From NCBI GenBank assembly GCA_910586645.1, contig CAJUIS010000021.1, positions 1-40,282 of the forward strand: a DNA stretch of 40,282 nt. The letters are read 5' to 3'. Of this stretch, positions 24,486 to 31,885 are shown piece by piece. The stretch's first letter is position 1; every line of letters starts with the position of its first letter. Origin of the DNA: an uncultured Lachnospiraceae bacterium. GTDB taxonomy: Bacteria; Bacillota; Clostridia; Lachnospirales; Lachnospiraceae. The notes beneath the pieces were generated by a model. It was not told the DNA's origin and made no database searches. It worked only from the letters and a program-made list of their open reading frames with translations. A program made the translations under genes and the position numbers.

Positions 24486-25781
24486 TTATTCTGCTGGTAT
24501 CAGACGGATGATATCCTTAAACGGCATACACATCTCATCCGCTTCTTTCGCCCTGTGATTCTTAAGAATCGTCTCCGCAATCTTTTGCATTGCCGGAAAT
24601 GCGCTTCTGGTAAGCTGGTTGGCATAAATTACGATATTGATATTCCGCTCCGCAAATTCTTCTTCCGTCACGCCGTTAAAAGAGGTCGGAACCACAACAA
24701 GCGGCGTCGTCTGGTCTTTCTCACGGAACTTTTCACAAAATTCAAAAATCTCCGACGGATCTTTTTTCCGTGAATGAATCATAATGCCGTCCGCCCCCGC
24801 TTCAATAAAAGCAAAGGCGCGCGTTAATGCGTCCTCCATGCCCCGCTCCAAAATAAGGCTCTCAATCCGCGCAATCAGCATAAAATCACTTGTCTTTAAC
24901 GCCTTTTTGCCCGCCCGGATTTTCTCGGAAAAATGCTCAATCGAATCCTGCGTCTGAATCACTTCATTGCCAAACAGCGAGTTTTTCTTTAAGCCCGTCT
25001 TGTCCTCTATGACGCACGCCGAAACGCCTATCCGCTCCAGCGTCTTTATATTGTATACGAAATGCTCAATCATCCCGCCGGTATCCCCGTCAAAAATAAT
25101 CGGCTTCGTCGTAACTTCCATGATATCCTCAATCGTACGCACACGGGAAGTCATATCGACAAGCTCAATATCCGGCTTGCCGCGCAGCGTCGAATCACAA
25201 AGGCTTGATACCCACATCGCATCAAACTGATATGCCTTTCCGTCTTCAAGCGCCTGCGTCTTTTCCGCAATAATTCCTGTCAGGCCGCTGTGCGTCTCAA
25301 TTGCCGTTACCGTCGTCTTCATGCCAAGGAGATTTTTCAGACGGCTTCTTCTGACGTCCGGAATCGACAGCCGATCCCTCGCCGAATCTTCCAGCCTCTG
25401 GTACTGCTCGTCCCCGGAATACGGAAACTCTTTTAAAATCCCTCCATAAGAAGCCAGCACTTCCACTGCCTCTGCACGGATTGCCTTCTGAAACCCTTCT
25501 TTCCAGTTGTCCCCATGCACCAGATAATCCGGCTTTAACGCTTCCAGATTTTTCCTGTAGCTTAACGTATCCTGAGGAATTACCTTTGCAACGCCCCGGA
25601 TATTCTCAATAATCTTTACGCGTTCCTCATAACTTAACAGCGGATAACGCTTGTAGCTGGCAACCACCTGGTCCGTCAGTACGCCAACGGTCAGTTCCCC
25701 AAGGGCGGCGGCTTTTTCTATGATATTGATATGTCCGCCATGAATAATGTCTGCGCTCATACTTAAATAAACAGTTCCCAT
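24486..25781 (-). CDS. Phosphoenolpyruvate mutase with N-terminal cytidylyltransferase-like domain
   Basis: 431 residues from the ATG at 25779-25781, which has GGAGG 5 bases upstream; a TTG four codons earlier is less likely. Residues 1-140 resemble the TagD/RfaE nucleotidyltransferase fold with HGGH (14-17) as the HxGH motif, but I do not see the usual ISST-type signature near its end. Residues 150-431 are PEP mutase: FDGDTGG, EDKTGLKKNS (259-268, the EDK-x5-NS signature that separates mutase from lyases) and ARIESLI. It rearranges PEP to phosphonopyruvate, the entry step to nearly all natural phosphonates. Such N-terminal fusions are known in the family. Its decarboxylase partner is two genes upstream. 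Confidence 0.95.
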   Translation of the reverse strand: MGTVYLSMSADIIHGGHINIIEKAAALGELTVGVLTDQVVASYKRYPLLSYEERVKIIENIRGVAKVIPQDTLSYRKNLEALKPDYLVHGDNWKEGFQKAIRAEAVEVLASYGGILKEFPYSGDEQYQRLEDSARDRLSIPDVRRSRLKNLLGMKTTVTAIETHSGLTGIIAEKTQALEDGKAYQFDAMWVSSLCDSTLRGKPDIELVDMTSRVRTIEDIMEVTTKPIIFDGDTGGMIEHFVYNIKTLERIGVSACVIEDKTGLKKNSLFGNEVIQTQDSIEHFSEKIRAGKKALKTSDFMLIARIESLILERGMEDALTRAFAFIEAGADGIMIHSRKKDPSEIFEFCEKFREKDQTTPLVVVPTSFNGVTEEEFAERNINIVIYANQLTRSAFPAMQKIAETILKNHRAKEADEMCMPFKDIIRLIPAE

Positions 25782-25852
25782 ATTTACCTCCAAATCTGTC
25801 TCTTGCCATTCTCATTACTTTAACCCATTCCACAGGATTTCACAATGCCCTT

Positions 25853-25882
25853 TTCATATCTATATAAAAAAATAGTTGTAAA
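25853..25882 (-). promoter_or_regulatory. Possible weak promoter in the PntC-PEP mutase gap
   Basis: On the minus strand, TTTACA (25877-25882, 5 of 6 positions) and TATGAA (25853-25858, 4 of 6) are 18 bases apart. Just upstream in transcription, at about 25880-25895, an AAAGC-AGC-GCTTTTTT element could form a five-pair hairpin with a T run. That would be a weak terminator overlapping the promoter. This 170-base gap (25782-25951) is one of only three gaps over 100 bases inside or flanking the operon. Confidence 0.3.
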
Positions 25883-25951
25883 AAAGCGCTGCTTTGACTG
25901 ATATTATCTGCAAAAACAACATTCTTATACTTTTCTCCAGGCCGCCTGATT

Positions 25952-26671
25952 TCACAATGCAGACATCTTTTCAAACAATTCCCGCGCTTTTTCCAGATCG
26001 TCCAGATTATCCACCTCCATACAGACGCCCCCCGCAACGTCATATGGACGGATTTCCAGACGATCGGAAACCCCATTCAGAGCGTTCTCCGCATATACGC
26101 TTCTGTTTCCTTCGCCGCAGAACTTTAAAATCTCATCCAGCCAAACGCTCCAGTCCTTTTTCAGCAATTTATACAGCGGCTGTGCGGCATAAGCCTGCTC
26201 AAAAAACTCAATTCCCACTTTTTGAATCTTTCCTTTGGATACAACTGCCTTAAAGTCCTTTTCCGGCAGCGGGAGCGTCCTGTCCACAGCCATCGCGCTC
26301 GTCTCCGCGTCCAGGATTCCCCGGATGACGCTCTCTTCAAACACCAAATCCCCATGCATCAGCAGAATATCATCCAAAAGCTCGTCCGCCGCAAGCGCAA
26401 TGGAATAAATATAGTTCGTCCTGTCGTATTCCGGATTCCGGCAGAACGTAAAGCTTACGTCTTTATGCCTTTTCGTGACATATTTCGTCAAATCTTCTGC
26501 AAAAGGCCCCGTCGTCATCACCACGTCAGAAATCCCCGCCGTTTCAAGCATCTTAAGCTGCCAGTCAATAATCGCCGTATCCGCGCCAATCTGCGCCATG
26601 CATTTATTTTTTGTCTTTGTCAGTTCTCCCATTCGTTTTCCGATTCCGGAATTTAAAATTAATGCTCGCAT
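25952..26671 (-). CDS. Phosphonate/phosphocholine-type cytidylyltransferase (PntC/LicC-like)
   Basis: 239 residues of the sugar-nucleotidyltransferase fold. The opening ALILNSGIGKRMGELTKTKNK fits the G-x-G-x-R nucleotide loop with downstream Lys. DILLMHGDLVFEE carries the metal-binding Asp, and VDNLDDLEKARELF is the usual end. LicC-type enzymes make CDP-choline; PntC relatives make CMP-phosphonates such as CMP-2-aminoethylphosphonate. Between PEP mutase and phosphonopyruvate decarboxylase, the phosphonate role is the stronger reading. The activated form is what a LicD-like transferase would use. GAGGG precedes the ATG by 4 bases. Confidence 0.85.
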   Translation of the reverse strand: MRALILNSGIGKRMGELTKTKNKCMAQIGADTAIIDWQLKMLETAGISDVVMTTGPFAEDLTKYVTKRHKDVSFTFCRNPEYDRTNYIYSIALAADELLDDILLMHGDLVFEESVIRGILDAETSAMAVDRTLPLPEKDFKAVVSKGKIQKVGIEFFEQAYAAQPLYKLLKKDWSVWLDEILKFCGEGNRSVYAENALNGVSDRLEIRPYDVAGGVCMEVDNLDDLEKARELFEKMSAL

Positions 26672-26685
26672 CGTTCCCTCTTCTT

Positions 26686-27810
26686 TTACTTTAAAAACTC
26701 CATAAACGCTTCTTTATTTTCAGACGGCGTCGTCGTCGGTCTTCCAAGCTCCGCCCTTGCGCCGATATTTGCCTTTACAATGATAAATGCAGAGCCTTCT
26801 ATGCCGTCAAGCTTATGAAGCGCCGAAAGCAGCTCCTCTTTATCCTTTGCAGTAAAAATATTTTCATAGCCGCAGGCTTTCGCCAGCAGCGGATAATCCA
26901 GTTTGTTCCCGACTGTCGGCAGTCCTCCTACCGTTTCATGGGCGCCATTGTCCACCAGAAGATGCACGAAATTGCCAAGCCCGTCCGTTCCCGCCACGGC
27001 AAGACTTCCCATATGCATAATGACTGCCCCGTCTCCGTCTAAGCAGAATACTCTTCTGTCTTTTTTCTCTCTTGCAATGCCCATTGCAATCATAGAAGCA
27101 TGTCCCATAGAACCCACGGTCAGAAAATCTTTGCTGTGTCCCTGCCCTCTTGCTTCCCTCGCTTCAAACAGTTCTCTGGACAGCTTTCCTGTCGTGGATA
27201 CGAAAATATCGTCTTCCTTTGTATTGTCTACAATCAAATGAACGATTTCTTCTCTTGACATAACGGCGTCATTTTTATACTCCATTTTCACATCCGTCGA
27301 AAGCCCGCCTTTTTTCACCACAAGCGCACACTGGCGTCCAAGTGAAAATTCCCTGCGGATTTCAGAAAAATACGCTTTCAAATCCTCTTCCGACGTCTCT
27401 TTTTCAATTACAAAATAACGGACGTTAAGACAGTCCAGAAGCTCTAACGTAATTTCCCCCTGGAAAATATGCTGCGGCTCGTCATGTACGCCCGGCTCTC
27501 CCCGCCATCCTATGATAAACAGCGCCGGAACCGCATAGACTTTGTCGTTCAGCAAAGAACAGATTGGATTGACGGCGTTCCCGATTCCGCTGTTCTGCAT
27601 ATAGACGGCCGCAGGCGTTCCCGTTGCAAGATAATGACCCGCCGCAAGCCCTGCCGCCGCCCCTTCGTTTGCGGCAATCACATGACGCTCTCCCACGCCG
27701 TATCGGTTCATCAGCGTATCACAGAAAGCTTTTAACTGCGAATCCGGAACTCCTGTATAAAAACGGATTCCCAACTGCTCCATTTCCCGAAATAATGCTT
27801 CTACTCTCAT
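26686..27810 (-). CDS. Phosphonopyruvate decarboxylase (thiamine diphosphate enzyme)
   Basis: 374 residues, the usual length for this two-domain Ppd. The N-terminal pyrimidine-binding domain reads YTGVPDSQLKAF, with the catalytic Glu in IAANEGAAAGLAAGHYLATG and QNSGIGNAVNPICSL. The C-terminal diphosphate-binding domain has GSMGHASMIAMGIA and CLDGDGAVIMHMGSLA, ending about 25 residues later in VDNGAHETVGGLPT (the GDG-x-N motif). It makes phosphonoacetaldehyde, pulling the unfavourable PEP mutase equilibrium forward. AAAGGAGA precedes the ATG. No aminotransferase for 2-aminoethylphosphonate follows; the only candidate next enzyme in the window is the iron alcohol dehydrogenase domain at 16113-20462. 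Confidence 0.95.
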   Translation of the reverse strand: MRVEALFREMEQLGIRFYTGVPDSQLKAFCDTLMNRYGVGERHVIAANEGAAAGLAAGHYLATGTPAAVYMQNSGIGNAVNPICSLLNDKVYAVPALFIIGWRGEPGVHDEPQHIFQGEITLELLDCLNVRYFVIEKETSEEDLKAYFSEIRREFSLGRQCALVVKKGGLSTDVKMEYKNDAVMSREEIVHLIVDNTKEDDIFVSTTGKLSRELFEAREARGQGHSKDFLTVGSMGHASMIAMGIAREKKDRRVFCLDGDGAVIMHMGSLAVAGTDGLGNFVHLLVDNGAHETVGGLPTVGNKLDYPLLAKACGYENIFTAKDKEELLSALHKLDGIEGSAFIIVKANIGARAELGRPTTTPSENKEAFMEFLK

Positions 27811-27828
27811 TCACATTCTCCTTTCCTG

Positions 27829-27838
27829 AGGGTACCCT
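27829..27838. other. 10-bp perfect palindrome AGGGTACCCT before the decarboxylase gene
   Basis: It lies in the 59-base gap between licD-like gene 1 and the decarboxylase, a few bases before the ribosome binding site. It could be an operator half-site pair or chance. I see no convincing promoter around it. Confidence 0.3.
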
Positions 27839-27869
27839 AACTATATTAAAAACAAATGAAATCTCTCTT

Positions 27870-28676
27870 TTACTTCCAATAAACAGAAAACAAATGTCCC
27901 GGCTTTCTGTCTTCCTCCTTTGGAAGCCGCATATAATCGCCATACAACTGACGCAGATATTTTTCGTAACATGCCGGGGCGTGAAAAATCCCATCCTCAA
28001 AAGAAAGATCTGCGGCCGGGAACAGATCGTCTTTTAAAAGAACTTCTTTTTCCAGATAAACCCCTGTCGTAATCCCGACGAACCGGCTTGTTTCATAGGG
28101 ATACTCCGCGACGCGCCGCATAAGTTCCCGGTAAATGCGCTCGCGTCCCCGGATTCTCGCCGGAATGCTTGCCGCCGTTTTTTCCAGCGCCCGCAGCGGG
28201 CCTGTACTTTTAAACGGCGCCGACTGTGACAGGGTAAACTGCCTGATCAGCCGTTTCATCCTTTTAAAATATCTGGCGCATTCGGCGCCGTCCTCCGGCG
28301 TTCCGTCCATCGGAAATACATCAATTCCAAGTGAAGCCCGGTATTTTTTCTGATAATATTCATGCTCATAGACAGTCCGGTTATCCACAATCCTTAAAAA
28401 CGCCCTTGCATGCGCCGGATTATTTTCAAACGCGCTTATTTCATAAAATTCGCTTATCTTTCCGCCGTTTAACGTCCGAAGCCGTTCGTAATCCGGCCTT
28501 GGAACGGCAATGTCGATATCGTCGTCCCAGGGAATAAATCCCCGGTGCCTGACTGCTCCAAGCAGCGTGCCGCCCGTAAGAAAATACCGGATATTGTTTG
28601 CATCGCAATAACGCGCCGTTTCTTTTAAAATTTCATATTGAATTGTCCTGATTTCTTCAAATCCCGCTTTTCTCAT
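27870..28676 (-). CDS. LicD-family phosphotransferase 1
   Basis: 268 residues. The N-terminal half carries the family signature FLTGGTLLGAVRHRGFIPWD followed by DDIDIAVPRPDY, whose Asp residues bind metal in the nucleotidyltransferase-like fold. YRASLGIDVFPMDG is the second conserved block. LicD transfers phosphocholine from CDP-choline to cell-wall or LPS sugars. Beside PEP mutase, decarboxylase and a PntC-like gene, it is a good candidate for moving a CMP-activated phosphonate to a glycan in the cytoplasm. The C-terminus RKPGHLFSVYWK is the normal family end. It overlaps licD-like gene 2 by 4 bases. Confidence 0.9.
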   Translation of the reverse strand: MRKAGFEEIRTIQYEILKETARYCDANNIRYFLTGGTLLGAVRHRGFIPWDDDIDIAVPRPDYERLRTLNGGKISEFYEISAFENNPAHARAFLRIVDNRTVYEHEYYQKKYRASLGIDVFPMDGTPEDGAECARYFKRMKRLIRQFTLSQSAPFKSTGPLRALEKTAASIPARIRGRERIYRELMRRVAEYPYETSRFVGITTGVYLEKEVLLKDDLFPAADLSFEDGIFHAPACYEKYLRQLYGDYMRLPKEEDRKPGHLFSVYWK

Positions 28677-29500
28677 TGCTTTTTATCCTGTAAAGACATT
28701 TTATATACATCATGCCCGCCCCTTTTGTCTTCCGGCGGAAGCTCCCAGTATGCCCCGAAATTGCCTTCCAGATACCGCCTGATATTTTTCGGGCAGCTCA
28801 CCATTACATTTTCAAATAAAATCTGATCCGGATGCTCCACATCTTCCCTTGGCGCCTGTATTCTTGCAAGCCCCGCGTACCCAAGCATTTTTGTCTCTTT
28901 TTGATTGTACTGCTTTAGATATTCATCCACCCATCGGTAAAGCTTTTGTTTTGGCACGGGCAGCATAAGAATATGCATCACGCTCCGCACGCTCTCCAAA
29001 ACCAGCCGCTTCATTCTGCCCGGGTTCGTGCTGATTCCCGTAACTTCTTTGGCAATATACCAGTTTAAGCGTCCCCTTCCTTTTTTGTAATAAACCCTTC
29101 TCTCTTCCTCTTCATCCGGCACCGCGTCATAGGGAAAGACGTCAATATAAATTCCCTGGTGAATCGGAAGTTTCCTGCAGTACCGCTCGATAAACTCCGT
29201 ATTGTCTTTTCGGACTTTTGCAAAATAAAACGGGGAGCGCTTCTCTGTCAGAAAAGTCTGAAGAAAATATCCTTCTTTTAATTTTCCCTCTGCATGGCGG
29301 ATAAACTTCTCATAATTGCTCCGGGTCATTCCAATGTCAAAGTCATCATCCCAGGGAATAAATCCGCCATGGCGCACCGCTCCAAGCGCCGTGCCGCCCA
29401 TAATAAAATACTGGATTCCCAGTTCCTCACATACGCGCTTTACTTCCAAAAAAATATCAAATATCTCTTTCTGAAGCTGCCTTCTCGTCTCATCCGTCAC
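28673..29500 (-). CDS. LicD-family phosphotransferase 2
   Basis: 275 residues with MGGTALGAVRHGGFIPWD and DDFDIGMTRSNY, then HQGIYIDVFPYDAVPD, and the end DKRGGHDVYKMSL. The start is GTG with AGGGG upstream. It is clearly a second member of the same family as the next gene but not a recent duplicate: the middle regions differ and this copy has a longer basic central part. Two LicD proteins side by side suggest two decorated positions or two different phospho-substituents. Confidence 0.9.
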   Translation of the reverse strand: MTDETRRQLQKEIFDIFLEVKRVCEELGIQYFIMGGTALGAVRHGGFIPWDDDFDIGMTRSNYEKFIRHAEGKLKEGYFLQTFLTEKRSPFYFAKVRKDNTEFIERYCRKLPIHQGIYIDVFPYDAVPDEEEERRVYYKKGRGRLNWYIAKEVTGISTNPGRMKRLVLESVRSVMHILMLPVPKQKLYRWVDEYLKQYNQKETKMLGYAGLARIQAPREDVEHPDQILFENVMVSCPKNIRRYLEGNFGAYWELPPEDKRGGHDVYKMSLQDKKQ

Positions 29501-29514
29501 CTAAACACCCCTGC

Positions 29515-30246
29515 TTACTCCATAAATTCTTCGTATAACGGCAGCACTTCCTCCATTCTGCCATACATTTTCACCTTTCCGTCATGCAGCCACAGGACGG
29601 AACTGCACAATTTCCGGATTGTATCGCTGCTGTGGGACACAATAATGACCGTTCGGTTTGAATCCGTAATCAGCTTTCTCATCTTTTTGAAGCTCTTTTT
29701 CTTAAATTTGGCGTCCCCCACGCTTAACACTTCGTCAATCAGCATAATTTCCGCCTCCAAAATAGCCGTAATGGAAAACGCCAGTTTGGAATGCATACCG
29801 CTTGAGTAAGTTTTTACAGGCCGGTCAATAAATACGCCCAATTCGGAAAACTCAATAATCTTGTCCATCTTTTCCCGGACTTTCTGTTCGGAAAAGCCAA
29901 GCAGCATACCGGAAAGCAGTATATTTTCCCTCCCGGTCAGATTCTTCTGGAAACCGACTCCAATGGACAGCAGGGAAACGCTGTGCCCATGCAGATCAAT
30001 CGTTCCTTCATCCGGTGCGAAAATACCCGCTACAGCCCGCAGCATGGTCGACTTTCCGCTCCCGTTCTTGCCGACAATCCCCATGATTTCCCCTTTCGGC
30101 ACTTTACAGGAAACATGGCTGACTGCCTCGACAACCTCGACCGTGCTCTTTTTTAAACTGAATAAACTCTCCTTAATGGATATCTTATTCAAACACCGGT
30201 ACCGAATCACCAAATCATCGATTTCTATTGCATACTTCTCTTCCAT
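29515..30246 (-). CDS. wzt: ABC transporter ATPase for polysaccharide export, short form, exporter 2
   Basis: 243 residues, ATPase domain only: Walker A VGKNGSGKST, signature TYSSGM, Walker B IMLIDE and SVGD, switch His in VSHSS. Unlike the other two ATPases in the window it has no C-terminal substrate domain. In studied systems such short Wzt proteins export chains without needing a terminal cap. It lies 12 bases after its permease gene and directly ahead of the LicD/phosphonate module. Confidence 0.92.
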   Translation of the reverse strand: MEEKYAIEIDDLVIRYRCLNKISIKESLFSLKKSTVEVVEAVSHVSCKVPKGEIMGIVGKNGSGKSTMLRAVAGIFAPDEGTIDLHGHSVSLLSIGVGFQKNLTGRENILLSGMLLGFSEQKVREKMDKIIEFSELGVFIDRPVKTYSSGMHSKLAFSITAILEAEIMLIDEVLSVGDAKFKKKSFKKMRKLITDSNRTVIIVSHSSDTIRKLCSSVLWLHDGKVKMYGRMEEVLPLYEEFME

Positions 30247-30258
30247 GCTTGTCCCTCT

Positions 30259-31041
30259 CTATATTACTTTCACATAACTGTTTTCATATTTATATATGGT
30301 ATAAACTCCCGCAGCCGACAATATCATCCCGACAAAAAGCCAGATCAAAAGCCACTTGCCGTCGGGCGTTGTGCTGTAAATCATGCATTCCCTCAACGAC
30401 TGCATAATATAGGCAATCGGATTGAATTTCAGTAAAATCGTACTGTACGGCGGACTTACCCGCTTTGAAATGGAATAAAATATGCCGGACAGATAAAATA
30501 CCAGACGCAGGAATACATTGACCACGTTATATAAATCCTCGATAAACACACCGAAATGCATACAGATGGAACTGATTCCAAACGTAACGAAAAAGAGAGT
30601 GAGAAACAACGGTATAACGTAAAAAATCTTAAAGGTTACAGGCACCTGGTAGAAAATCATCGTTCCTATGACAAGAAGATAGGAAATCGACATTTTAAAA
30701 GCATTGATCATCATCTGAATAAAAATCAGCATATATTTGGGGATATAGATCTTTGATACAATCGAGCTGTTTCTGGTCACAAGCCTGACGCTCTGCTTGA
30801 TCGTGGTTGAAAAAAACGTCCAGCTCGACAAGCCGATAAAAATAAAAGCAACCAGATATTTCTCACTTTTTCCAAATACGACTACGGATATAAAAGAATA
30901 TACCATCATAAACAACAGCGGATCCAAAATCCACCACAACCAGCTTAAATGAGAATTTGCCACTTCTGATTTCAGCCCTGATTTTGCGGAATACACTGCG
31001 TACTCCCTATATTTTTTTACATCCTCAATAAACCTTTTCAA
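30259..31041 (-). CDS. wzm: ABC transporter permease for polysaccharide export, exporter 2
   Basis: 260 residues from a TTG at 31039-31041, chosen because GGAGG (31050-31054) lies 8 bases upstream and a promoter ends just before it; an upstream TTG at 31108-31110 would add 23 residues but is itself part of the -35 box. There are about six membrane segments. SHLSWLWWILDPLLFMMVY is the conserved gate and first segment, and LLKFNPIAYIMQSLRECM is near the C-terminus. Base composition is lower in GC (about one third in spot counts) than the adjoining genes, hinting at separate ancestry. Confidence 0.88.
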   Translation of the reverse strand: MKRFIEDVKKYREYAVYSAKSGLKSEVANSHLSWLWWILDPLLFMMVYSFISVVVFGKSEKYLVAFIFIGLSSWTFFSTTIKQSVRLVTRNSSIVSKIYIPKYMLIFIQMMINAFKMSISYLLVIGTMIFYQVPVTFKIFYVIPLFLTLFFVTFGISSICMHFGVFIEDLYNVVNVFLRLVFYLSGIFYSISKRVSPPYSTILLKFNPIAYIMQSLRECMIYSTTPDGKWLLIWLFVGMILSAAGVYTIYKYENSYVKVI

Positions 31042-31081
31042 TCTCTTTTCCTCCAAATTGCCATCCCTGATAATTTTTTTA

Positions 31082-31110
31082 ATCTTAACACAGCTTACAT
31101 ATTCTGTCAA
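31082..31110 (-). promoter_or_regulatory. Predicted internal sigma-A promoter before exporter 2
   Basis: On the minus strand there is a perfect TTGACA (31105-31110), a 17-base spacer and TAAGAT (31082-31087, 4 of 6). It lies entirely in the short gap after the GT2 gene and would start a transcript near 31075 with a leader of about 30 bases to the TTG start. It could give the exporter 2, LicD, phosphonate and Kdo genes expression independent of the rfbB promoter. Confidence 0.6.
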
Positions 31111-31113
31111 AAA

Positions 31114-31857
31114 TTACCTGTATTTTCGAATCCCATTCACCGCGTAGCATACAAACAGCCCCAACGCCTTCCAGGTTGGAATCCCAAGATACCGGTATAC
31201 GCCGTAATGCATCCTGGCTGATTTTAACTTGTTTCTGGACTTTCCTCCCCTGGAAAGCCCTGATTTTAACAGCGGCTCATTAATCCCATACGCTTTGCCG
31301 TATTTCTTTAACACGCGCAGCCAGAGAATATAATCTTCGTGCAGCTCGTCGTGGCACATATAAAATTCCCTTGCCACGTCAGTTTTGATCAAAACGGAAG
31401 AGCAGGGAATGCAGTTTGTGTAAAGAAGGCTGCGGTAATCCGCCGTCTCTGGAGCCTCAATCACTTTTCCTGTCGAAGTCCCGTCCGGCTGCATAAGCTC
31501 CCGTCCTGTATAGACGAGAGGGGCGTTCGTTTTTTTGAGCAGTTCCGCCTGTTTTTTCAGCTTATCTTTGTCCCACCAGTCATCCGCGTCCAAAAATGCA
31601 ATATATTCTCCTTTTGCTATCCGGATTCCTGCGTTTCGCGTTTCCGCCGCGCCCAGATTTTTTTCATTTCGAAAATAACGGATTTTTTCCCCGGCCTCTT
31701 TTTTTATCTCTTCTACAGCCTGCGCCGTGGCGTCTTCAGACGCGTCGTCTATAACCAAAACCTCAATCTCTTCTTCTGTAGTCTGACATAATGCGGAACG
31801 GACGGCCCTTCCGATTGTCCGCCCGCAATTATATGCAGGAATAATAACAGAAATCAT
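31114..31857 (-). CDS. Glycosyltransferase, GT2 type
   Basis: 247 residues. MISVIIPAYNCGRTIGRAVR is the GT2 opening. VLVIDDASEDATAQ has the nucleotide-binding Asp residues, RNEKNLGAAETRNAGI and YIAFLDADDWW the DxD-type metal site, and LHEDYILWLRVLKK the acceptor-side ED. It is an inverting GT-A enzyme. The short C-terminus has no clear membrane anchor. GGGGGAAACC precedes the ATG. Right after the initiating enzyme WbaP, it is a likely second-step transferase for that chain. Confidence 0.9.
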   Translation of the reverse strand: MISVIIPAYNCGRTIGRAVRSALCQTTEEEIEVLVIDDASEDATAQAVEEIKKEAGEKIRYFRNEKNLGAAETRNAGIRIAKGEYIAFLDADDWWDKDKLKKQAELLKKTNAPLVYTGRELMQPDGTSTGKVIEAPETADYRSLLYTNCIPCSSVLIKTDVAREFYMCHDELHEDYILWLRVLKKYGKAYGINEPLLKSGLSRGGKSRNKLKSARMHYGVYRYLGIPTWKALGLFVCYAVNGIRKYR

Positions 31858-31885
31858 GGTTTCCCCCTTCTTGCCTCCGAAACTT

